Source: Pseudomonas marginalis (lineage in GTDB: Bacteria; Pseudomonadota; Gammaproteobacteria; Pseudomonadales; Pseudomonadaceae). Taken from it: DNA of 64,000 bases. A model generated the notes under the pieces. The model ran no database searches and was not told the DNA's origin. It was given only the letters and a program-made list of their open reading frames with translations. Every line of letters starts with the position of its first letter. Within the stretch, counting starts at the first letter, position 1. The translations under genes and the position numbers were made by a program. The stretch covers positions 1 through 64,000 of the forward strand of contig NZ_LKEG01000023.1 of the NCBI RefSeq assembly GCF_001645105.1, in the 5' to 3' direction. This document shows, piece by piece, positions 37,100-48,300 of this stretch.

Positions 37100-38284
37100 A
37101 TGCAAAACACGCCACACGATCCCGGCAGTGCCCTGGCTATCCGCGCGCATTATCGACAATCAGAAAGTCGCACCGCGCGATTGCGGTTGCTGGTGGACAC
37201 CGGGCAGGCATTACCACAACTGGCGCCTGATGCCATGCGCGAACGCGTGCTGGCGCGGGCAGGCGCGTTTCTTGCGATGGATCACGGGCTGATTCAGGAG
37301 TGGGATGCCGAGGGATGCGCCACTGTCACGGCACGCCATGGCAGCCTGGATCGACTGAGCAGCCTCACCGCCGTCGCCGATCGCCGCTTACGCACACCAT
37401 GCTGGCTGGAGCTGCCGGGAAGCGCCCTGCCCAGCGTGTTACAAGTGCCGCTGCGCGGCGGCGATGGCGATGCCTTTGGCGTACTGGTGCTGGGCAACAG
37501 CGTCAGCCTGCGTGCGCCCGACCACGAAGACAGTGAATCGCTGCAATTGCTCGCCACGCTGCTGGCCGCGCACCTGCAGAACGATCGGCTGCTGACCACC
37601 CTCAAGGCGCGGGACAGGACGCTGTCCGACCTGGTCAACCGGCTGCTGCGTGCCCAGGAAGACGAGCGCAAACGCGTGGCCTACGACTTGCACGACGGGT
37701 TGGCGCAAACCCTCGCGGGGTTGCATCAGCGCCTGCAAGGGTTTGCCGGGCGCTGCCCGACGCTGCCAGGCACCTTGAACGCGGACCTGCAGGCGATTCT
37801 GACCTTGGCCCAGCACTCGGTGGGTGAAGGCCGGCAACTGATCGCCGGCCTGCGCCCGACTGTGCTGGACGATTTCGGGTTATTCAAGGCGCTCGACAAA
37901 GAGGCTGACCGCCTGCGCGAAGCCACCGTCAGCGTGCAGTGGACCGCCGCCTACGCGGGGCGCTTGCCCAGCCAGATGGAAACCGCCTTATTCAGGATCG
38001 GCCAGGAAGCCATCAACAATGTTCTCAAGCACGCGCAGGCCAGCCATGTGCAACTGGCCCTGGCACTGCACGACGGCCAGGCTTCGCTGCAGGTGAACGA
38101 CAACGGCCAAGGCTTCGCCCTCGACCAGCAGCTCGACACCCAGGGTGCCCAGCACCTGGGCCTCGCCACCATGCACGAGCGCGCCAGCCTGCTGGGCGGC
38201 CAGTTTACCTGCACCAGCGCGATCGAGTGCGGCACCCAAGTGCACGCCCGCGTGCCGGCCCACCTGAATGGAACACCTCAATGA
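37100..38284 (+). CDS. Soluble sensor histidine kinase (GAF + HisKA_3 + HATPase)
   Basis: A 394-residue cytoplasmic kinase. The N-terminal half looks like a GAF sensor; the phosphoacceptor histidine is in [19 protein letters not shown] (about residue 202), typical of NarX/DegS-type kinases; the ATPase part has [11 protein letters not shown] (N box) and DNGQGF. It overlaps the NarL-type regulator gene by four bases, so it is its cognate kinase. GGAG precedes ATG 37100. The signal is unknown; there are no membrane segments. Confidence 0.92.
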   Translation: MQNTPHDPGSALAIRAHYRQSESRTARLRLLVDTGQALPQLAPDAMRERVLARAGAFLAMDHGLIQEWDAEGCATVTARHGSLDRLSSLTAVADRRLRTPCWLELPGSALPSVLQVPLRGGDGDAFGVLVLGNSVSLRAPDHEDSESLQLLATLLAAHLQNDRLLTTLKARDRTLSDLVNRLLRAQEDERKRVAYDLHDGLAQTLAGLHQRLQGFAGRCPTLPGTLNADLQAILTLAQHSVGEGRQLIAGLRPTVLDDFGLFKALDKEADRLREATVSVQWTAAYAGRLPSQMETALFRIGQEAINNVLKHAQASHVQLALALHDGQASLQVNDNGQGFALDQQLDTQGAQHLGLATMHERASLLGGQFTCTSAIECGTQVHARVPAHLNGTPQ

Positions 38285-38934
38285 GCCAACTCTTGCGCCT
38301 GGTGCTGGCGGACGATCATGAAGTCACACGCACCGGGTTTGTCGCGCTGCTGGCCGGTCACCCGCAATTCGAAGTGGTCGGCCAGGCCCGTGATGGCCAA
38401 CAAGCAGTTGAGCTGTGCGAACAGCTACTGCCCGACATCGTCATCCTCGATATTCGTATGCCGGTGCTCAATGGCCTCGGCGCTGCCCGCCTGCTCCAAC
38501 AGCGCCTGCCGGCCGTCAAGGTGGTGATTTTCACCATGGATGACAGCCCCGACCATCTGGAAGCCGCGATGAATGCCGGGGCGGTGGGCTACCTGCTCAA
38601 AGATGCCAGCCGTAACGAGGTGATCGAGGCGTTGCAACGGGTCGCTGCCGGTGAAGAAGCGCTCAACAGTGCGGTGAGCGCTCGCCTGCTACGGCGCATG
38701 ACCGAGCGCAACGCCAATGGCGCGGCGGCAATGGAAAACCTGACCCCACGAGAGCGTCAGGTGCTCGGGCTGGTCGCGAACGGGATGAGCAACCGGGAAA
38801 TCGGTGAGCGCCTGGGGATTACCACCGGCACCGCGAAAGCCCACGTCGAACGGGTGATCGGCAAGCTCGGTGCAGCCGATCGCACCCAGGCGGCCGTGCG
38901 GGGTATCGCGTTGGGCCTGGTGACCCACCCATGA
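38281..38934 (+). CDS. NarL/FixJ-type response regulator
   Basis: A 217-residue protein: receiver domain with the acidic pair in VLADDHE, phosphoacceptor Asp in VILDIRMP (about residue 57) and Lys in YLLKDAS; LuxR-type helix-turn-helix at about residues 150-212 ([20 protein letters not shown]). Partner of the upstream kinase. Its targets are not evident. Confidence 0.93.
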   Translation: MSQLLRLVLADDHEVTRTGFVALLAGHPQFEVVGQARDGQQAVELCEQLLPDIVILDIRMPVLNGLGAARLLQQRLPAVKVVIFTMDDSPDHLEAAMNAGAVGYLLKDASRNEVIEALQRVAAGEEALNSAVSARLLRRMTERNANGAAAMENLTPRERQVLGLVANGMSNREIGERLGITTGTAKAHVERVIGKLGAADRTQAAVRGIALGLVTHP

Positions 38935-41249
38935 GGCGCTTGTACGCCAGGCGCTGGGCGGACCTGCCCTTGCGTGGCAAGGCGCTGGTGGTGATTTCGC
39001 TGCCGCTGGTGGTGCTGTTGTTGTCCTTGGTACTGATCTACATCACCGAACGGCAAACCGCCCGCGCTGAAGAAGACGTGCGCCGGGTGCTTCGCGTGCA
39101 AGGCGATATCCGCGCCGTGCACACGCTGCTGGCCGAAGCCGCCGCCAGCGTGCGCGGCTACCTGCTGACTCGCCGCGATGATTTCCTGCCGGGGTACCTC
39201 AACGCCAAGCCGCAGATTGAGTCAGCCCTGCGCCGACTCGACCATAATGTTCGCGATCAACGGGTGCGCGAACAGCTCGCGTCGATCACGCCGCTGATCA
39301 ACAGCAAGATTGATGGACTGGAGGACATGCTCAACGACCCGACGACAAGCCCTGAGTCGATTACCAGCATTCTCGTTAGCAACAAACACATCCTGGATGC
39401 CTTGCGCCAGCATATCGGCACCATGCTCACCCTTGAGGACTCGTTGCTCGCTGAGCGCACCGCGGCCGCGGCCGAAACACGCCAGAGACTGCTGCTGTCC
39501 ACCTGGCTGGCGGCCATCTGCGGACTATTTGGGGCCATCGTCGCGGTGCTGTTTCTGTCCAAGGGTATTGTCGCGCGGGTGCAGCAAGTGCAAGGAAACG
39601 CGCAACGCCTGGCCCTCGGTCAGCCGCTGCAGCCGCAACCGCCGGAACACGACGAGATTGGCCAGTTGGGCACGCGCCTGGTGGAGGCCGGGGTGCTGCT
39701 GGCCGAGCGCGAACGCGCATTGCGCGAGAACGAAGAGCGCTTGCGGCTGATCATCGACGGGGTCAAGGACTACGGGATCTTCGCCCTCGACAGCGCAGGC
39801 CATGTCACCAGTTGGAACAACGGCGCCGAGCGGATCAAGGGCTACACCGAACAGGAGATCCTCGGCCAGCACTTCTCGGTGTTCTACCTGCCCGAAGAGT
39901 GCCCACAACATCCGGACATGGCGCTGCGCGAGGCCACCCGCGACGGTGACTACACCGAAGAAGGCTGGCGTTGCCGCAAGGACGGTACGCGCTTCTGGGC
40001 CAGTGTGGTGATTACCGCGCAGTACGACAGCACCGGCGCTTTGCGGGGTTTCTCGAAGATCACCCGCGACATCACCGACCGTCGCGCGGCGGAAATTGCG
40101 CTGGGCACCGCCCGTGAGGAGGCCGAACGCGCCAGCCGAGCCAAGAGCGAGTTTCTCTCACGCATGAGCCACGAACTGCGCACCCCGCTCAACTCGATCC
40201 TGGGCTTTGCACAACTGCTGGACATGGACTCGGTTGCGGGGCAAAAAACCCAGGTCGGTCACATCCTGCGCGCCGGCCAGCATCTGCTGACGCTGATCAA
40301 CGAAGTGTTGGACATTGCCAAGATCGAGGCGGGACGCTTGCCGTTGAACATCGAACCGATCCCCTTGGCGGGCACGCTGCAAGAAGCCCTGGCGCTGGTA
40401 TCACCCATGGCCGCCGAAGCAGGCATCCAGTTGCAAACGCTGCCCACGCTGGCGGCGGATATCGGCATCGCTGCCGACCGACAGCGCCTCACCCAGGTGC
40501 TGCTGAACCTGCTGTCCAACGCCATTAAGTACAACCGACCTCAGGGCCAGGTGAGCATTGAAGTCAAGGTCGAGGGGCAACGCATTGGCGTGTCCGTCTG
40601 CGATACCGGCAAGGGCATCGCGACCGATCACATCGGGCAGTTGTTCAAGCCGTTCGAGCGCCTGGGGGCCGACCCGAACGTGGAAGGCAGCGGCCTGGGC
40701 CTGGCACTGAGTAAAAGCCTGCTGGAAAAGATGAATGGCAGACTGAGCGTGCACAGCCAACACGGTATCGGCTCACGCTTCACCCTGGAACTGCCCTTCG
40801 TGCGCGTGCAGCCCTGCGGCGACTTGGTCGCTGCCATGGTTGATACCACGCCGGTACGCCCTGCCCCCGCGATCCAGGGCAAGGTGCTGTATATCGAGGA
40901 CAACCTCTCCAGCCTGGCACTGATCGAAACCTTGCTGCACCGCAGGCCGGGAATAAAGCTGTTGTCCAGCATGCAAGGCCAACTGGGCCTGGACCTGGCC
41001 GCACAGCATGTGCCACAGCTGATTCTGCTCGACGTGTCACTGCCGGACATCGACGGCCTGGCCGTGCTGCAGCGCTTGCGCCGGTCTGCGATCACCCGGT
41101 ACACACCCGTGCTGATGATCACCGCCGACGCGAGCGATCTCACTCGCCAGGCCCTGCATGATGCGGGCGCGACGGCCATATTGAATAAGCCGATTAACAT
41201 CCCCGAGTTTCTTGCCCACCTCGACCAGTACTTTCCGGAGCCCGTGTGA
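38931..41249 (+). CDS. Hybrid sensor kinase: CHASE3-PAS-HisKA-HATPase-receiver
   Basis: A 772-residue membrane kinase. A first helix at about residues 18-38, a periplasmic CHASE3-like helical domain, a second helix near 183-208, a HAMP-like linker, a PAS domain ([19 protein letters not shown], from about 275), HisKA with [10 protein letters not shown] (His about 413), HATPase with [10 protein letters not shown] and [10 protein letters not shown], then a receiver with Asp in [10 protein letters not shown] (about 701). It overlaps both neighbours by four bases. The receiver could pass phosphate to the single-domain regulator that follows. Confidence 0.93.
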   Translation: MRRLYARRWADLPLRGKALVVISLPLVVLLLSLVLIYITERQTARAEEDVRRVLRVQGDIRAVHTLLAEAAASVRGYLLTRRDDFLPGYLNAKPQIESALRRLDHNVRDQRVREQLASITPLINSKIDGLEDMLNDPTTSPESITSILVSNKHILDALRQHIGTMLTLEDSLLAERTAAAAETRQRLLLSTWLAAICGLFGAIVAVLFLSKGIVARVQQVQGNAQRLALGQPLQPQPPEHDEIGQLGTRLVEAGVLLAERERALRENEERLRLIIDGVKDYGIFALDSAGHVTSWNNGAERIKGYTEQEILGQHFSVFYLPEECPQHPDMALREATRDGDYTEEGWRCRKDGTRFWASVVITAQYDSTGALRGFSKITRDITDRRAAEIALGTAREEAERASRAKSEFLSRMSHELRTPLNSILGFAQLLDMDSVAGQKTQVGHILRAGQHLLTLINEVLDIAKIEAGRLPLNIEPIPLAGTLQEALALVSPMAAEAGIQLQTLPTLAADIGIAADRQRLTQVLLNLLSNAIKYNRPQGQVSIEVKVEGQRIGVSVCDTGKGIATDHIGQLFKPFERLGADPNVEGSGLGLALSKSLLEKMNGRLSVHSQHGIGSRFTLELPFVRVQPCGDLVAAMVDTTPVRPAPAIQGKVLYIEDNLSSLALIETLLHRRPGIKLLSSMQGQLGLDLAAQHVPQLILLDVSLPDIDGLAVLQRLRRSAITRYTPVLMITADASDLTRQALHDAGATAILNKPINIPEFLAHLDQYFPEPV

Positions 41250-41755
41250 ACCTTGACCTGCGCATTCTGATCATCGACGACCAACGCCCGAATCTCGACC
41301 TGGTGGAGCAATTGCTGGCGCGCGAAGGGCTGAACAACGTGCTCAGCAGCACTGAGCCATTGCGCACGCTGGAGCTGTTCAACAGCTTCGAACCGGACCT
41401 GGTGATTCTTGACTTGCACATGCCCGAGCTCGACGGCTTTGCCGTGCTGGAACAACTCAACCGGCGCATCCCCAATGGTGAATACCTGCCGATCCTCGTG
41501 CTCACCGCCGATGCCACCCGCGACACTCGTCTGCGCGCCCTGGCACTCGGCGCCAGGGATTTCATCAGCAAGCCCCTGGATGCGCTGGAAACCATGCTGC
41601 GGGTATGGAACCTGCTGGAAACCCGCGTGCTCTACAAAACCTTGCGCACGTTAGTGCCGGCCGATCAGATTGAGTTGTTGCAACGGCGCGGCTCAACGGG
41701 CGGCACCGGGAACACCCACGCGGCGATGCCCCCCTCCACTATCCGACGCTGCTAG
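41246..41755 (+). CDS. Receiver-domain response regulator without output domain
   Basis: A 169-residue protein made of one receiver (IIDDQRPNLD, phosphoacceptor in LVILDLHMPELDG about residue 56, Lys in FISKPLD) plus a short C-terminal tail with no HD-GYP, DNA-binding or GGDEF domain. The receiver is of the kind usually fused to HD-GYP, so it may have lost the output part. GTG start, overlapping the hybrid kinase stop by four bases. Its stop overlaps the AraC gene stop by four bases on the other strand. Confidence 0.88.
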   Translation: MNLDLRILIIDDQRPNLDLVEQLLAREGLNNVLSSTEPLRTLELFNSFEPDLVILDLHMPELDGFAVLEQLNRRIPNGEYLPILVLTADATRDTRLRALALGARDFISKPLDALETMLRVWNLLETRVLYKTLRTLVPADQIELLQRRGSTGGTGNTHAAMPPSTIRRC

Positions 41756-42699
41756 ACACGGATTCGCTTGATGTCGCGTTGCGGCGGTTCGCCAAACAGG
41801 CGGCTGTATTCACGGCTGAACTGCGACGAGCTTTCATACCCCACGATGCCACCGGCACTGCTTGCGTCCACACCCTGGCTGAGCATCAACTGCCGTGCGG
41901 CTTGCAACCGCAGTTGCTTCTGATATTGCAACGGACTCATGCCCGTCAGGGCGCGAAAATGCTGGCGAAACGTCGACGGGCTCATATGGGCGTGGGCGGC
42001 CAGGTCATCCATGCGCAGGGCCTGGCGATAGTTGAGTTTAAGCCAGGCAACGGTCCTGGCAATGTGCTGGCTGGGTGACCCGGCAGCGATCACATGCAGT
42101 AACTGTGGGCCGTGCGCACCGCTCAACAGTCGCGCAATCAGTTCTTCCTTGATCAGCGGGGCCAGGGTCTCAAGCAATTGCGGCTCGCCAAGCAGGTCCA
42201 CCAGGCGGCGCACGGCATCCAGCACACCAGCGTCCAGGGGTTGTACAGTCACCGCTCGAAACTCTTCCTCCCGCATGCGTTGGGACAGTTTCATGCGGTC
42301 AGCGACGTGCATCACGGTGGCGTTGTCCAGCGCCAACATAATTCCCAAAAACGGTTGCGCCGCACTCGCCTGGCTGACCTGTGAAATGACCGGCAGATCA
42401 ACACTGGTGACCATGGACTGGCCGGGGCCGTAGGTCAGCACTTCACTGCCGACCAATACCCGCTTGCAACCTTGCAACGTGACGCCAATGCCCAGGCCAT
42501 AAATACAGTGCATGGGTGCCGTGATGTCGGGGCGCCTGTACAGGTTCAGGCCAGGCAGTGCGCCAATCCTGTCGTCATCGCTGCCCAATGCCAGGTCAAC
42601 CGCGCCCGCAAGGCGGCTGACGGCGCACGCTATCGGTTCTTTCATGAGCACAGGTTGCACATAGGATTCCTTGATCAGCACAGGTCTAGAGTTGGTCAC
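41752..42699 (-). CDS. AraC-family regulator with AraC_N domain (CmrA/YqhC-like), candidate master of the 21-bp-repeat regulon
   Basis: Up to 315 residues. The N-terminal two-thirds has the AraC_N layout (LPGLNLYRRPDITAPMHCIY) found in E. coli YqhC and P. aeruginosa CmrA, which respond to aldehydes and other electrophiles. The C-terminus has two helix-turn-helix units (RMDDLAAHAHMSPSTFRQHF and GIVGYESSSQFSREYSRLFG). AraC-type dimers typically bind paired direct repeats about 21 bp apart, the architecture seen at four nearby promoters, including that of its own operon. The start is GTG 42699, overlapping the xdhC-like stop; ATG 42645 or GTG 42663 are alternatives. Confidence 0.85.
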   Translation of the reverse strand: MTNSRPVLIKESYVQPVLMKEPIACAVSRLAGAVDLALGSDDDRIGALPGLNLYRRPDITAPMHCIYGLGIGVTLQGCKRVLVGSEVLTYGPGQSMVTSVDLPVISQVSQASAAQPFLGIMLALDNATVMHVADRMKLSQRMREEEFRAVTVQPLDAGVLDAVRRLVDLLGEPQLLETLAPLIKEELIARLLSGAHGPQLLHVIAAGSPSQHIARTVAWLKLNYRQALRMDDLAAHAHMSPSTFRQHFRALTGMSPLQYQKQLRLQAARQLMLSQGVDASSAGGIVGYESSSQFSREYSRLFGEPPQRDIKRIRV

Positions 42700-43654
42700 G
42701 AACGACTCCGTTGCTCAGGCGAACAATATCCGCCATGACGGCGAGGGCAATCTCGGCTGGGGTCTTGCTCCCTAAGTTAAGTCCAATCGGCGCATGAATG
42801 CGCTCGAGCATCTGCGGCGCCAACGCGCCAATGCGCTTGACCCGCTCAAGACGCTTTTCGCTGGTCCGTCTGGAGCCCATGGCGCCGATGTAAAAAGCGC
42901 GGGTCCTCACGGCCTCCAGCAGCGTCAGGTCGTCCATGCGCGGGTCGTGGGTCAACGCCACAATCGCGGTACCGGCATGGCATCCGCCTGCGGCGATGAA
43001 CGTGGCGGGAAACACGTTGAGGACTTCCACCCCGGCCATGCTGAAGGCGGTGGTCAACTCTGCGCGCGGGTCGCACACGACCACCTCATAGCCCAGGGCC
43101 ACCGCGAAACCGGCACAGAACTCGGCCACCGGGGACAGGCCGGCGATCAACAATCGATGGGCTGCCCCCATACGAATCCGCACCTGATCGCCATCAACGA
43201 CAACCGGCGCAGTGGCACCGGCATCGCTCTGATCATGTCGGGCATGTGTTCCAAGCGTGACATGCCGCACCACGCGCTGGCGCCCTTGCAGCGCGCCCAA
43301 CAGTACTGCGAAGTGCGCTTTCGCCACGCAATCGGGTTCGAACTTTTCGACCAGTACGTCGAGTACGCCGCCACACGGCAGCTCCAGTGACGGTGCAAGC
43401 CCGCCCTCACCGTAGCGCACCACATGGTTGTGCTCGACGAACTCATGGCGCCCCAACCGTTCAAGGAAGTCTTCCTCTACACAGCCTCCCGAGAGTGAAC
43501 CGCAGAACTCGCCTGTCGACAGGGCGGCCAGTAAAGACCCCGGCCCTCGCGGTGCCGAACCAAACGTCGCAAGCACCGTGCACAGCCAAACGCAGCGATC
43601 TTGTTCGAGCCACGTCGTGGCTTGCTGGATAACTTGGAGATCAAGGTTTTTCAT
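42686..43654 (-). CDS. XdhC-like molybdenum cofactor chaperone
   Basis: A 322-residue protein with the XdhC N-terminal domain (GSAPRGPGSLLAA, SLSGGCVEED) and the Rossmann C-terminal domain (FYIGAMGSRRTSEKR, HAPIGLNLGSKTPAEIALAV). XdhC/PaoD proteins bind Moco, promote its sulfuration and hand it to xanthine-oxidase-family enzymes; the likely client is the oxidoreductase at 31433-34160, although it is 9 kb away. It is the first gene of the operon with the AraC regulator. ATG 43654 is chosen because it begins the family N-terminus. Confidence 0.9.
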   Translation of the reverse strand: MKNLDLQVIQQATTWLEQDRCVWLCTVLATFGSAPRGPGSLLAALSTGEFCGSLSGGCVEEDFLERLGRHEFVEHNHVVRYGEGGLAPSLELPCGGVLDVLVEKFEPDCVAKAHFAVLLGALQGRQRVVRHVTLGTHARHDQSDAGATAPVVVDGDQVRIRMGAAHRLLIAGLSPVAEFCAGFAVALGYEVVVCDPRAELTTAFSMAGVEVLNVFPATFIAAGGCHAGTAIVALTHDPRMDDLTLLEAVRTRAFYIGAMGSRRTSEKRLERVKRIGALAPQMLERIHAPIGLNLGSKTPAEIALAVMADIVRLSNGVVRDQL

Positions 43655-43801
43655 GAAATGCGAACCGGCCCGGCCTTCCTCCGATGAGTGTCCCAGCGTG
43701 ATCGGTAGGCCTTTTCCGGGCCGGTACCGTGGGTTGAGGTGCAGGCCTGTTGAGTACGGCCTCACGATGAGCGGAGTATGTGGAGTTAGCCGGTAGAGGT
43801 G

Positions 43802-43834
43802 ATTGCCTGATCAAGGGAATTTATTGCCTATTTC
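43802..43834 (-). promoter_or_regulatory. Paired AraC-type operator upstream of xdhC-araC
   Basis: ATTGCCTGATCA at 43802-43813 and ATTGCCTATTTC at 43823-43834 are direct repeats 21 bp apart. It lies 148 bases from the xdhC-like start and about 270 bases before mexE, so autoregulation is likely and an effect on mexE possible. Confidence 0.6.
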
Positions 43835-43944
43835 AACAGAAGTCGGCATATAGCCTTGCATGTGACAAATTGTTTCTGGTTTAGACCGTGCTCAAACTGA
43901 TCAAGGGCGCATAGTCGTTGCGTTGGCAGCAACAGTCTTTTGTC

Positions 43945-43959
43945 ATCATTCCTATTGAT
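43945..43959 (+). promoter_or_regulatory. LysR/MexT-type box 1 upstream of mexE
   Basis: ATCATTCCTATTGAT has the ATC-N9-GAT form with dyad arms, the core of the MexT nod-box-like site. It is 148 bases before the mexE ATG. Confidence 0.55.
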
Positions 43960-44006
43960 AGCCCCCTAACGAAACCCCCATGCTAGAGGGCTAACACCTC
44001 GCTTAT

Positions 44007-44021
44007 ATCATTCCGAATGAT
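44007..44021 (+). promoter_or_regulatory. LysR/MexT-type box 2 upstream of mexE
   Basis: ATCATTCCGAATGAT repeats the ATC-N9-GAT form of box 1, shares ATCATTCC and GATAG flanks with it and lies 62 bases downstream, 85 bases before the mexE ATG. Together with the AraC sites this accounts for the 43655-44106 intergenic region, where I see no gene. Confidence 0.6.
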
Positions 44022-44106
44022 AGTTACCTTTGCTTCATTCGATTCGTGACATACCCCCTCGCCGCGCATGATCCGCCCATCTCAAATACATTGGCGGATA
44101 CACCTC

Positions 44107-45348
44107 ATGGAACAGTCACTCAAACATTTGCGCTTCCCCCTGGCGATTTTGGCCGTGGTGGTGATGAGCGCGTGCGGCAAGACCCCGGACCAAGCGGCCG
44201 CCATGCCAGCGGCCAAAGTCAGCGTGGCCAAGGTGCTGGAACAACCGGTCAACGAGTGGGATGAATTTACCGGTCGCCTGGAAGCGCCCGAAACCGTACA
44301 GATTCGTCCACGGGTCTCTGGCCAGATTGACCAAGTCGCTTTCACTGAAGGCGCTTTGGTCAAGAAAGGCGACCTGCTGTTCCAGATCGACCCACGCCCG
44401 TTCCAGGCCGAAGTGCGTCGCCTTGAAGCCCAGTTGCAACAAACCCGCGCCGCTGCCACCCGTAGCGACAACGAAGCGCAACGTGGCGAACGCCTGCGCC
44501 AGAGCAATGCGATCTCCGCCGAACTGGCCGACTCGCGCACCACCTCCGCCCAGGAAGCCCGCGCCGCCGTCGCCGGGATCCAGGCGCAATTGGACCTGGC
44601 CAAGCTGAACCTGAGCTTTACCCGCGTGACGTCGCCGATCAGCGGCCGCGTCAGCCGTGCCGAAATCACCGCCGGCAACCTGGTGACCGCCGATGTCACG
44701 GCGCTGACCAGCGTGGTCTCCACCGACAAGGTCTACGCCTATTTCGACGCCGATGAGCGCGTTTTCCTCAAGTACACCGAACTGGCTCGCCAAGGCCGTC
44801 GTGGTGCGACCACCCCGGTGTACCTGGGCCTGTCCAACGAAACCGGCAACCCGCACCTGGGCCAGATGAACTTCGTCGACAACCAGGTCAACCCGGCCAC
44901 CGGCACCATCCGCGGTCGCGCCGTGTTCGATAACAGCAAAGGCGAATACACCCCTGGCCTGTACGCCCGCTTGAAGCTGGTCGGCAGCGGCACCTACTCC
45001 GCCGTATTGATCAACGACGAAGCGGTCGGCACCGACCTGGGCAAGAAGTTCGTGCTGGTGATGGAAGGCGACAAGCCGGCTTATCGCTCGGTGGAGCTGG
45101 GGCCGAAGATCGAAGGTCTGCGCATCGTGCGCAGCGGCTTGAACAAAGACGACACCATTATCGTCAAGGGCCTGCAGCGCGTGCGCCCTGGCTCGCCGGT
45201 CGCCCCGGAAACCATTCCGATGGCCAGCAAGGAAACCCTCGCCGCCTTGGCCCAACAACGACAAGCGCTTGAAGCCAGCAACCTGGAACAAGTGGCGCCG
45301 GAAAAAACCGCGTCCAAACTTGCCAGCGCTGCGACTCCACGCGGTTAA
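44107..45348 (+). CDS. mexE: RND efflux periplasmic adaptor MexE
   Basis: A 413-residue lipoprotein adaptor (signal ending VVMSACG, lipidated Cys near residue 21). The sequence follows P. aeruginosa MexE from memory closely: NEWDEFTGRLEAPE, the lipoyl part RPRVSGQIDQVAFTEGALVK, a coiled-coil hairpin, and KVYAYFDADERVFLKYTELA. It links MexF to OprN across the periplasm. ATG 44107 (MEQS) matches the MexE start; the frame extends 13 codons upstream. The operon carries two MexT-type boxes. Confidence 0.93.
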   Translation: MEQSLKHLRFPLAILAVVVMSACGKTPDQAAAMPAAKVSVAKVLEQPVNEWDEFTGRLEAPETVQIRPRVSGQIDQVAFTEGALVKKGDLLFQIDPRPFQAEVRRLEAQLQQTRAAATRSDNEAQRGERLRQSNAISAELADSRTTSAQEARAAVAGIQAQLDLAKLNLSFTRVTSPISGRVSRAEITAGNLVTADVTALTSVVSTDKVYAYFDADERVFLKYTELARQGRRGATTPVYLGLSNETGNPHLGQMNFVDNQVNPATGTIRGRAVFDNSKGEYTPGLYARLKLVGSGTYSAVLINDEAVGTDLGKKFVLVMEGDKPAYRSVELGPKIEGLRIVRSGLNKDDTIIVKGLQRVRPGSPVAPETIPMASKETLAALAQQRQALEASNLEQVAPEKTASKLASAATPRG

Positions 45349-45363
45349 GGGATACGACTCAAG

Positions 45364-48300
45364 ATGAATTTTTCCAAGTTCTTCATTTCGCGGCCGATCT
45401 TCGCAGCGGTGCTCTCGCTGTTGATCCTGATCGCCGGTGCGATCTCGCTGTTCCAATTGCCGATCAGCGAATACCCGGAAGTGGTGCCGCCGACGGTGGT
45501 GGTACGCGCCAACTTCCCGGGCGCCAACCCCAAGGTCATCGGTGAAACCGTGGCCGCGCCGCTGGAACAGGCGATCACCGGCGTCGAGAACATGCTGTAC
45601 ATGTCCTCGCAGTCGACCGCCGACGGCAAGCTGACGCTGACCATCACCTTCGCCCTGGGCACCGACCTGGACAACGCGCAGGTGCAAGTGCAAAACCGCG
45701 TGACCCGGACTCAGCCGAAATTGCCTGAAGAAGTGACGCGCATCGGTATCACCGTGGACAAGGCCTCCCCCGACCTGACCATGGTGGTGCACTTGACCTC
45801 CCCGGATCAGCGCTACGACATGCTGTACCTGTCCAACTACGCCTTGCTCAACGTCAAGGATGAGCTGGCGCGGCTGGGCGGTGTGGGTGATGTGCAGCTG
45901 TTCGGCATGGGCGACTACTCCCTGCGGGTGTGGCTGGACCCGAACAAGACCGCTTCGCGCAACCTCACTGCCACCGATGTGGTGACCGCGATCCGTGAGC
46001 AGAACCGTCAAGTGGCCGCGGGTGCGCTGGGTGCACAACCTGCGCCGACTGCCACCGCGTTCCAGTTATCCGTGAACACCCAAGGTCGCTTGGTGACCGA
46101 GGAAGAGTTCGAGAACATCGTGATTCGTTCAGGCGCTAACGGTGAAATCACCCGCCTCAAAGACATCGCGCGGATCGAGCTGGGTTCCAGCCAATACGCC
46201 CTGCGTTCGCTGCTCAACAACCAGCCGGCCGTGGCGATCCCGATCTTCCAGCGCCCAGGCTCCAACGCCATCGAGATTTCCAACGAAGTCCGCGGCAAGA
46301 TGGATGAGCTGAAAAAGAGCTTCCCGCAAGGGATGGACTACAGCATCGTCTATGACCCGACCATCTTCGTGCGTGGTTCCATCGAAGCCGTGGTGCATAC
46401 CCTCTTCGAAGCGTTGATCCTGGTGGTATTGGTCGTCATCCTGTTCCTGCAAACCTGGCGCGCCTCGATCATTCCGTTGGTGGCGGTGCCGGTATCCTTG
46501 ATCGGTACGTTTGCGGTGATGCACCTGTTTGGCTTCTCGCTCAACGCGTTGTCGCTGTTCGGCCTGGTACTGGCCATCGGTATCGTGGTGGACGACGCCA
46601 TCGTGGTGGTGGAGAACGTCGAGCGCAACATCGAGCTGGGCCTGGAACCGTTTGCGGCGACTGAAAAAGCCATGAGCGAAGTGACCGGTCCGATCATCGC
46701 CACGGCGTTGGTGCTGTGTGCGGTGTTCATTCCGGCGGCCTTTATCAGCGGCTTGACCGGGCAGTTCTATAAGCAGTTCGCCTTGACCATTGCGATCTCG
46801 ACAGTGATTTCGGCCTTCAACTCGCTGACCTTGTCCCCGGCCCTGGCCGCCGTGTTGCTGCGCAGCCATGACGCGCCGAAGGATCGCTTCTCCAAAGTTC
46901 TCGACAAGCTCTTCGGCGGATGGTTGTTCAAACCCTTCAACCGCTTCTTTGACAAAGCCAGCCACGGCTATGTCGGCACCGTACGCCGTGTGATTCGCGG
47001 CAGTGGTATCGCGCTGTTCCTGTACGCCGGGTTGATGGTGCTGACCTGGTTTGGTTTCGCCCATACCCCGACCGGTTTCGTGCCGGCCCAGGACAAGCAA
47101 TACCTGGTGGCCTTCGCCCAGTTACCGGACGCCGCCAGCCTGGACCGCACCGAAGACGTGATCAAGCGCATGTCCGACATCGCGCTGAAACAGCCGGGCG
47201 TGGAAGCCGCCGTGGCCTTCCCAGGCCTGTCGATCAACGGTTTCACCAACAGCCCGAACAGCGGCATCGTGTTCGTGACCTTGAAGCCGTTCGACGAGCG
47301 TAAAGACCCGAGCATGTCCGCCGGTGCGATTGCCGGCGCGTTGAACGGCAAATACAGCGACATCCAGGAAGCCTACATGGCGATCTTCCCACCGCCGCCG
47401 GTTCAGGGCCTGGGGACGATCGGCGGCTTCCGCCTGCAGATCGAAGACCGTGGCAACCTGGGTTATGACGAGCTGTACAAAGAAGTGCAGAACATCATCA
47501 CCAAGAGCCGCACCACGCCGGAGCTGTTCGGCCTGTTCACCAGCTACACGGTCAACGTGCCCCAGGTCGATGCCGCCATCGACCGTGAAAAGGCCAAGAC
47601 CCACGGCGTGGCGATCAGCGACATCTTCGACACCCTGCAGATCTACCTGGGTTCGTTGTATGCCAACGACTTCAACCGCTTCGGTCGGACCTACCAGGTC
47701 AACGTGCAGGCTGAGCAACAGTTCCGCCTGGATGAAGACCAGATCGGCCAGCTGAAAGTGCGCAACAACAAAGGCGAGATGATCCCGCTGGCGACCTTTA
47801 TCAAGGTCAGCGACACCTCGGGCCCGGACCGCGTGATGCACTACAACGGCTTTATCACCGCTGAAATCAACGGCAACGCGGCACCGGGCTACAGCTCCGG
47901 CCAGGCCCAGGCGGCGATTGAAAAACTGTTGAAAGAGGAACTGCCCAACGGCATGACCTACGAGTGGACCGACCTGACCTATCAGCAAATCCTCTCGGGC
48001 AACACCGCACTGTTCGTGTTCCCGCTCTGCGTACTGCTGGCGTTCCTGGTACTGGCGGCCCAATACGAAAGCTGGAGCCTGCCGTTGGCGGTGATCCTGA
48101 TCGTACCGATGACGCTGCTGTCGGCGATTACCGGGGTGATCATCTCGGGCGGCGACAACAACATCTTTACCCAGATCGGCTTGATCGTACTGGTGGGCCT
48201 GGCGTGTAAGAACGCGATTCTGATCGTCGAGTTCGCCAAGGATAAACAGGCAGAAGGCCTCGACCCGCTCGCTGCGGTACTGGAAGCCTGCCGTTTGCGT

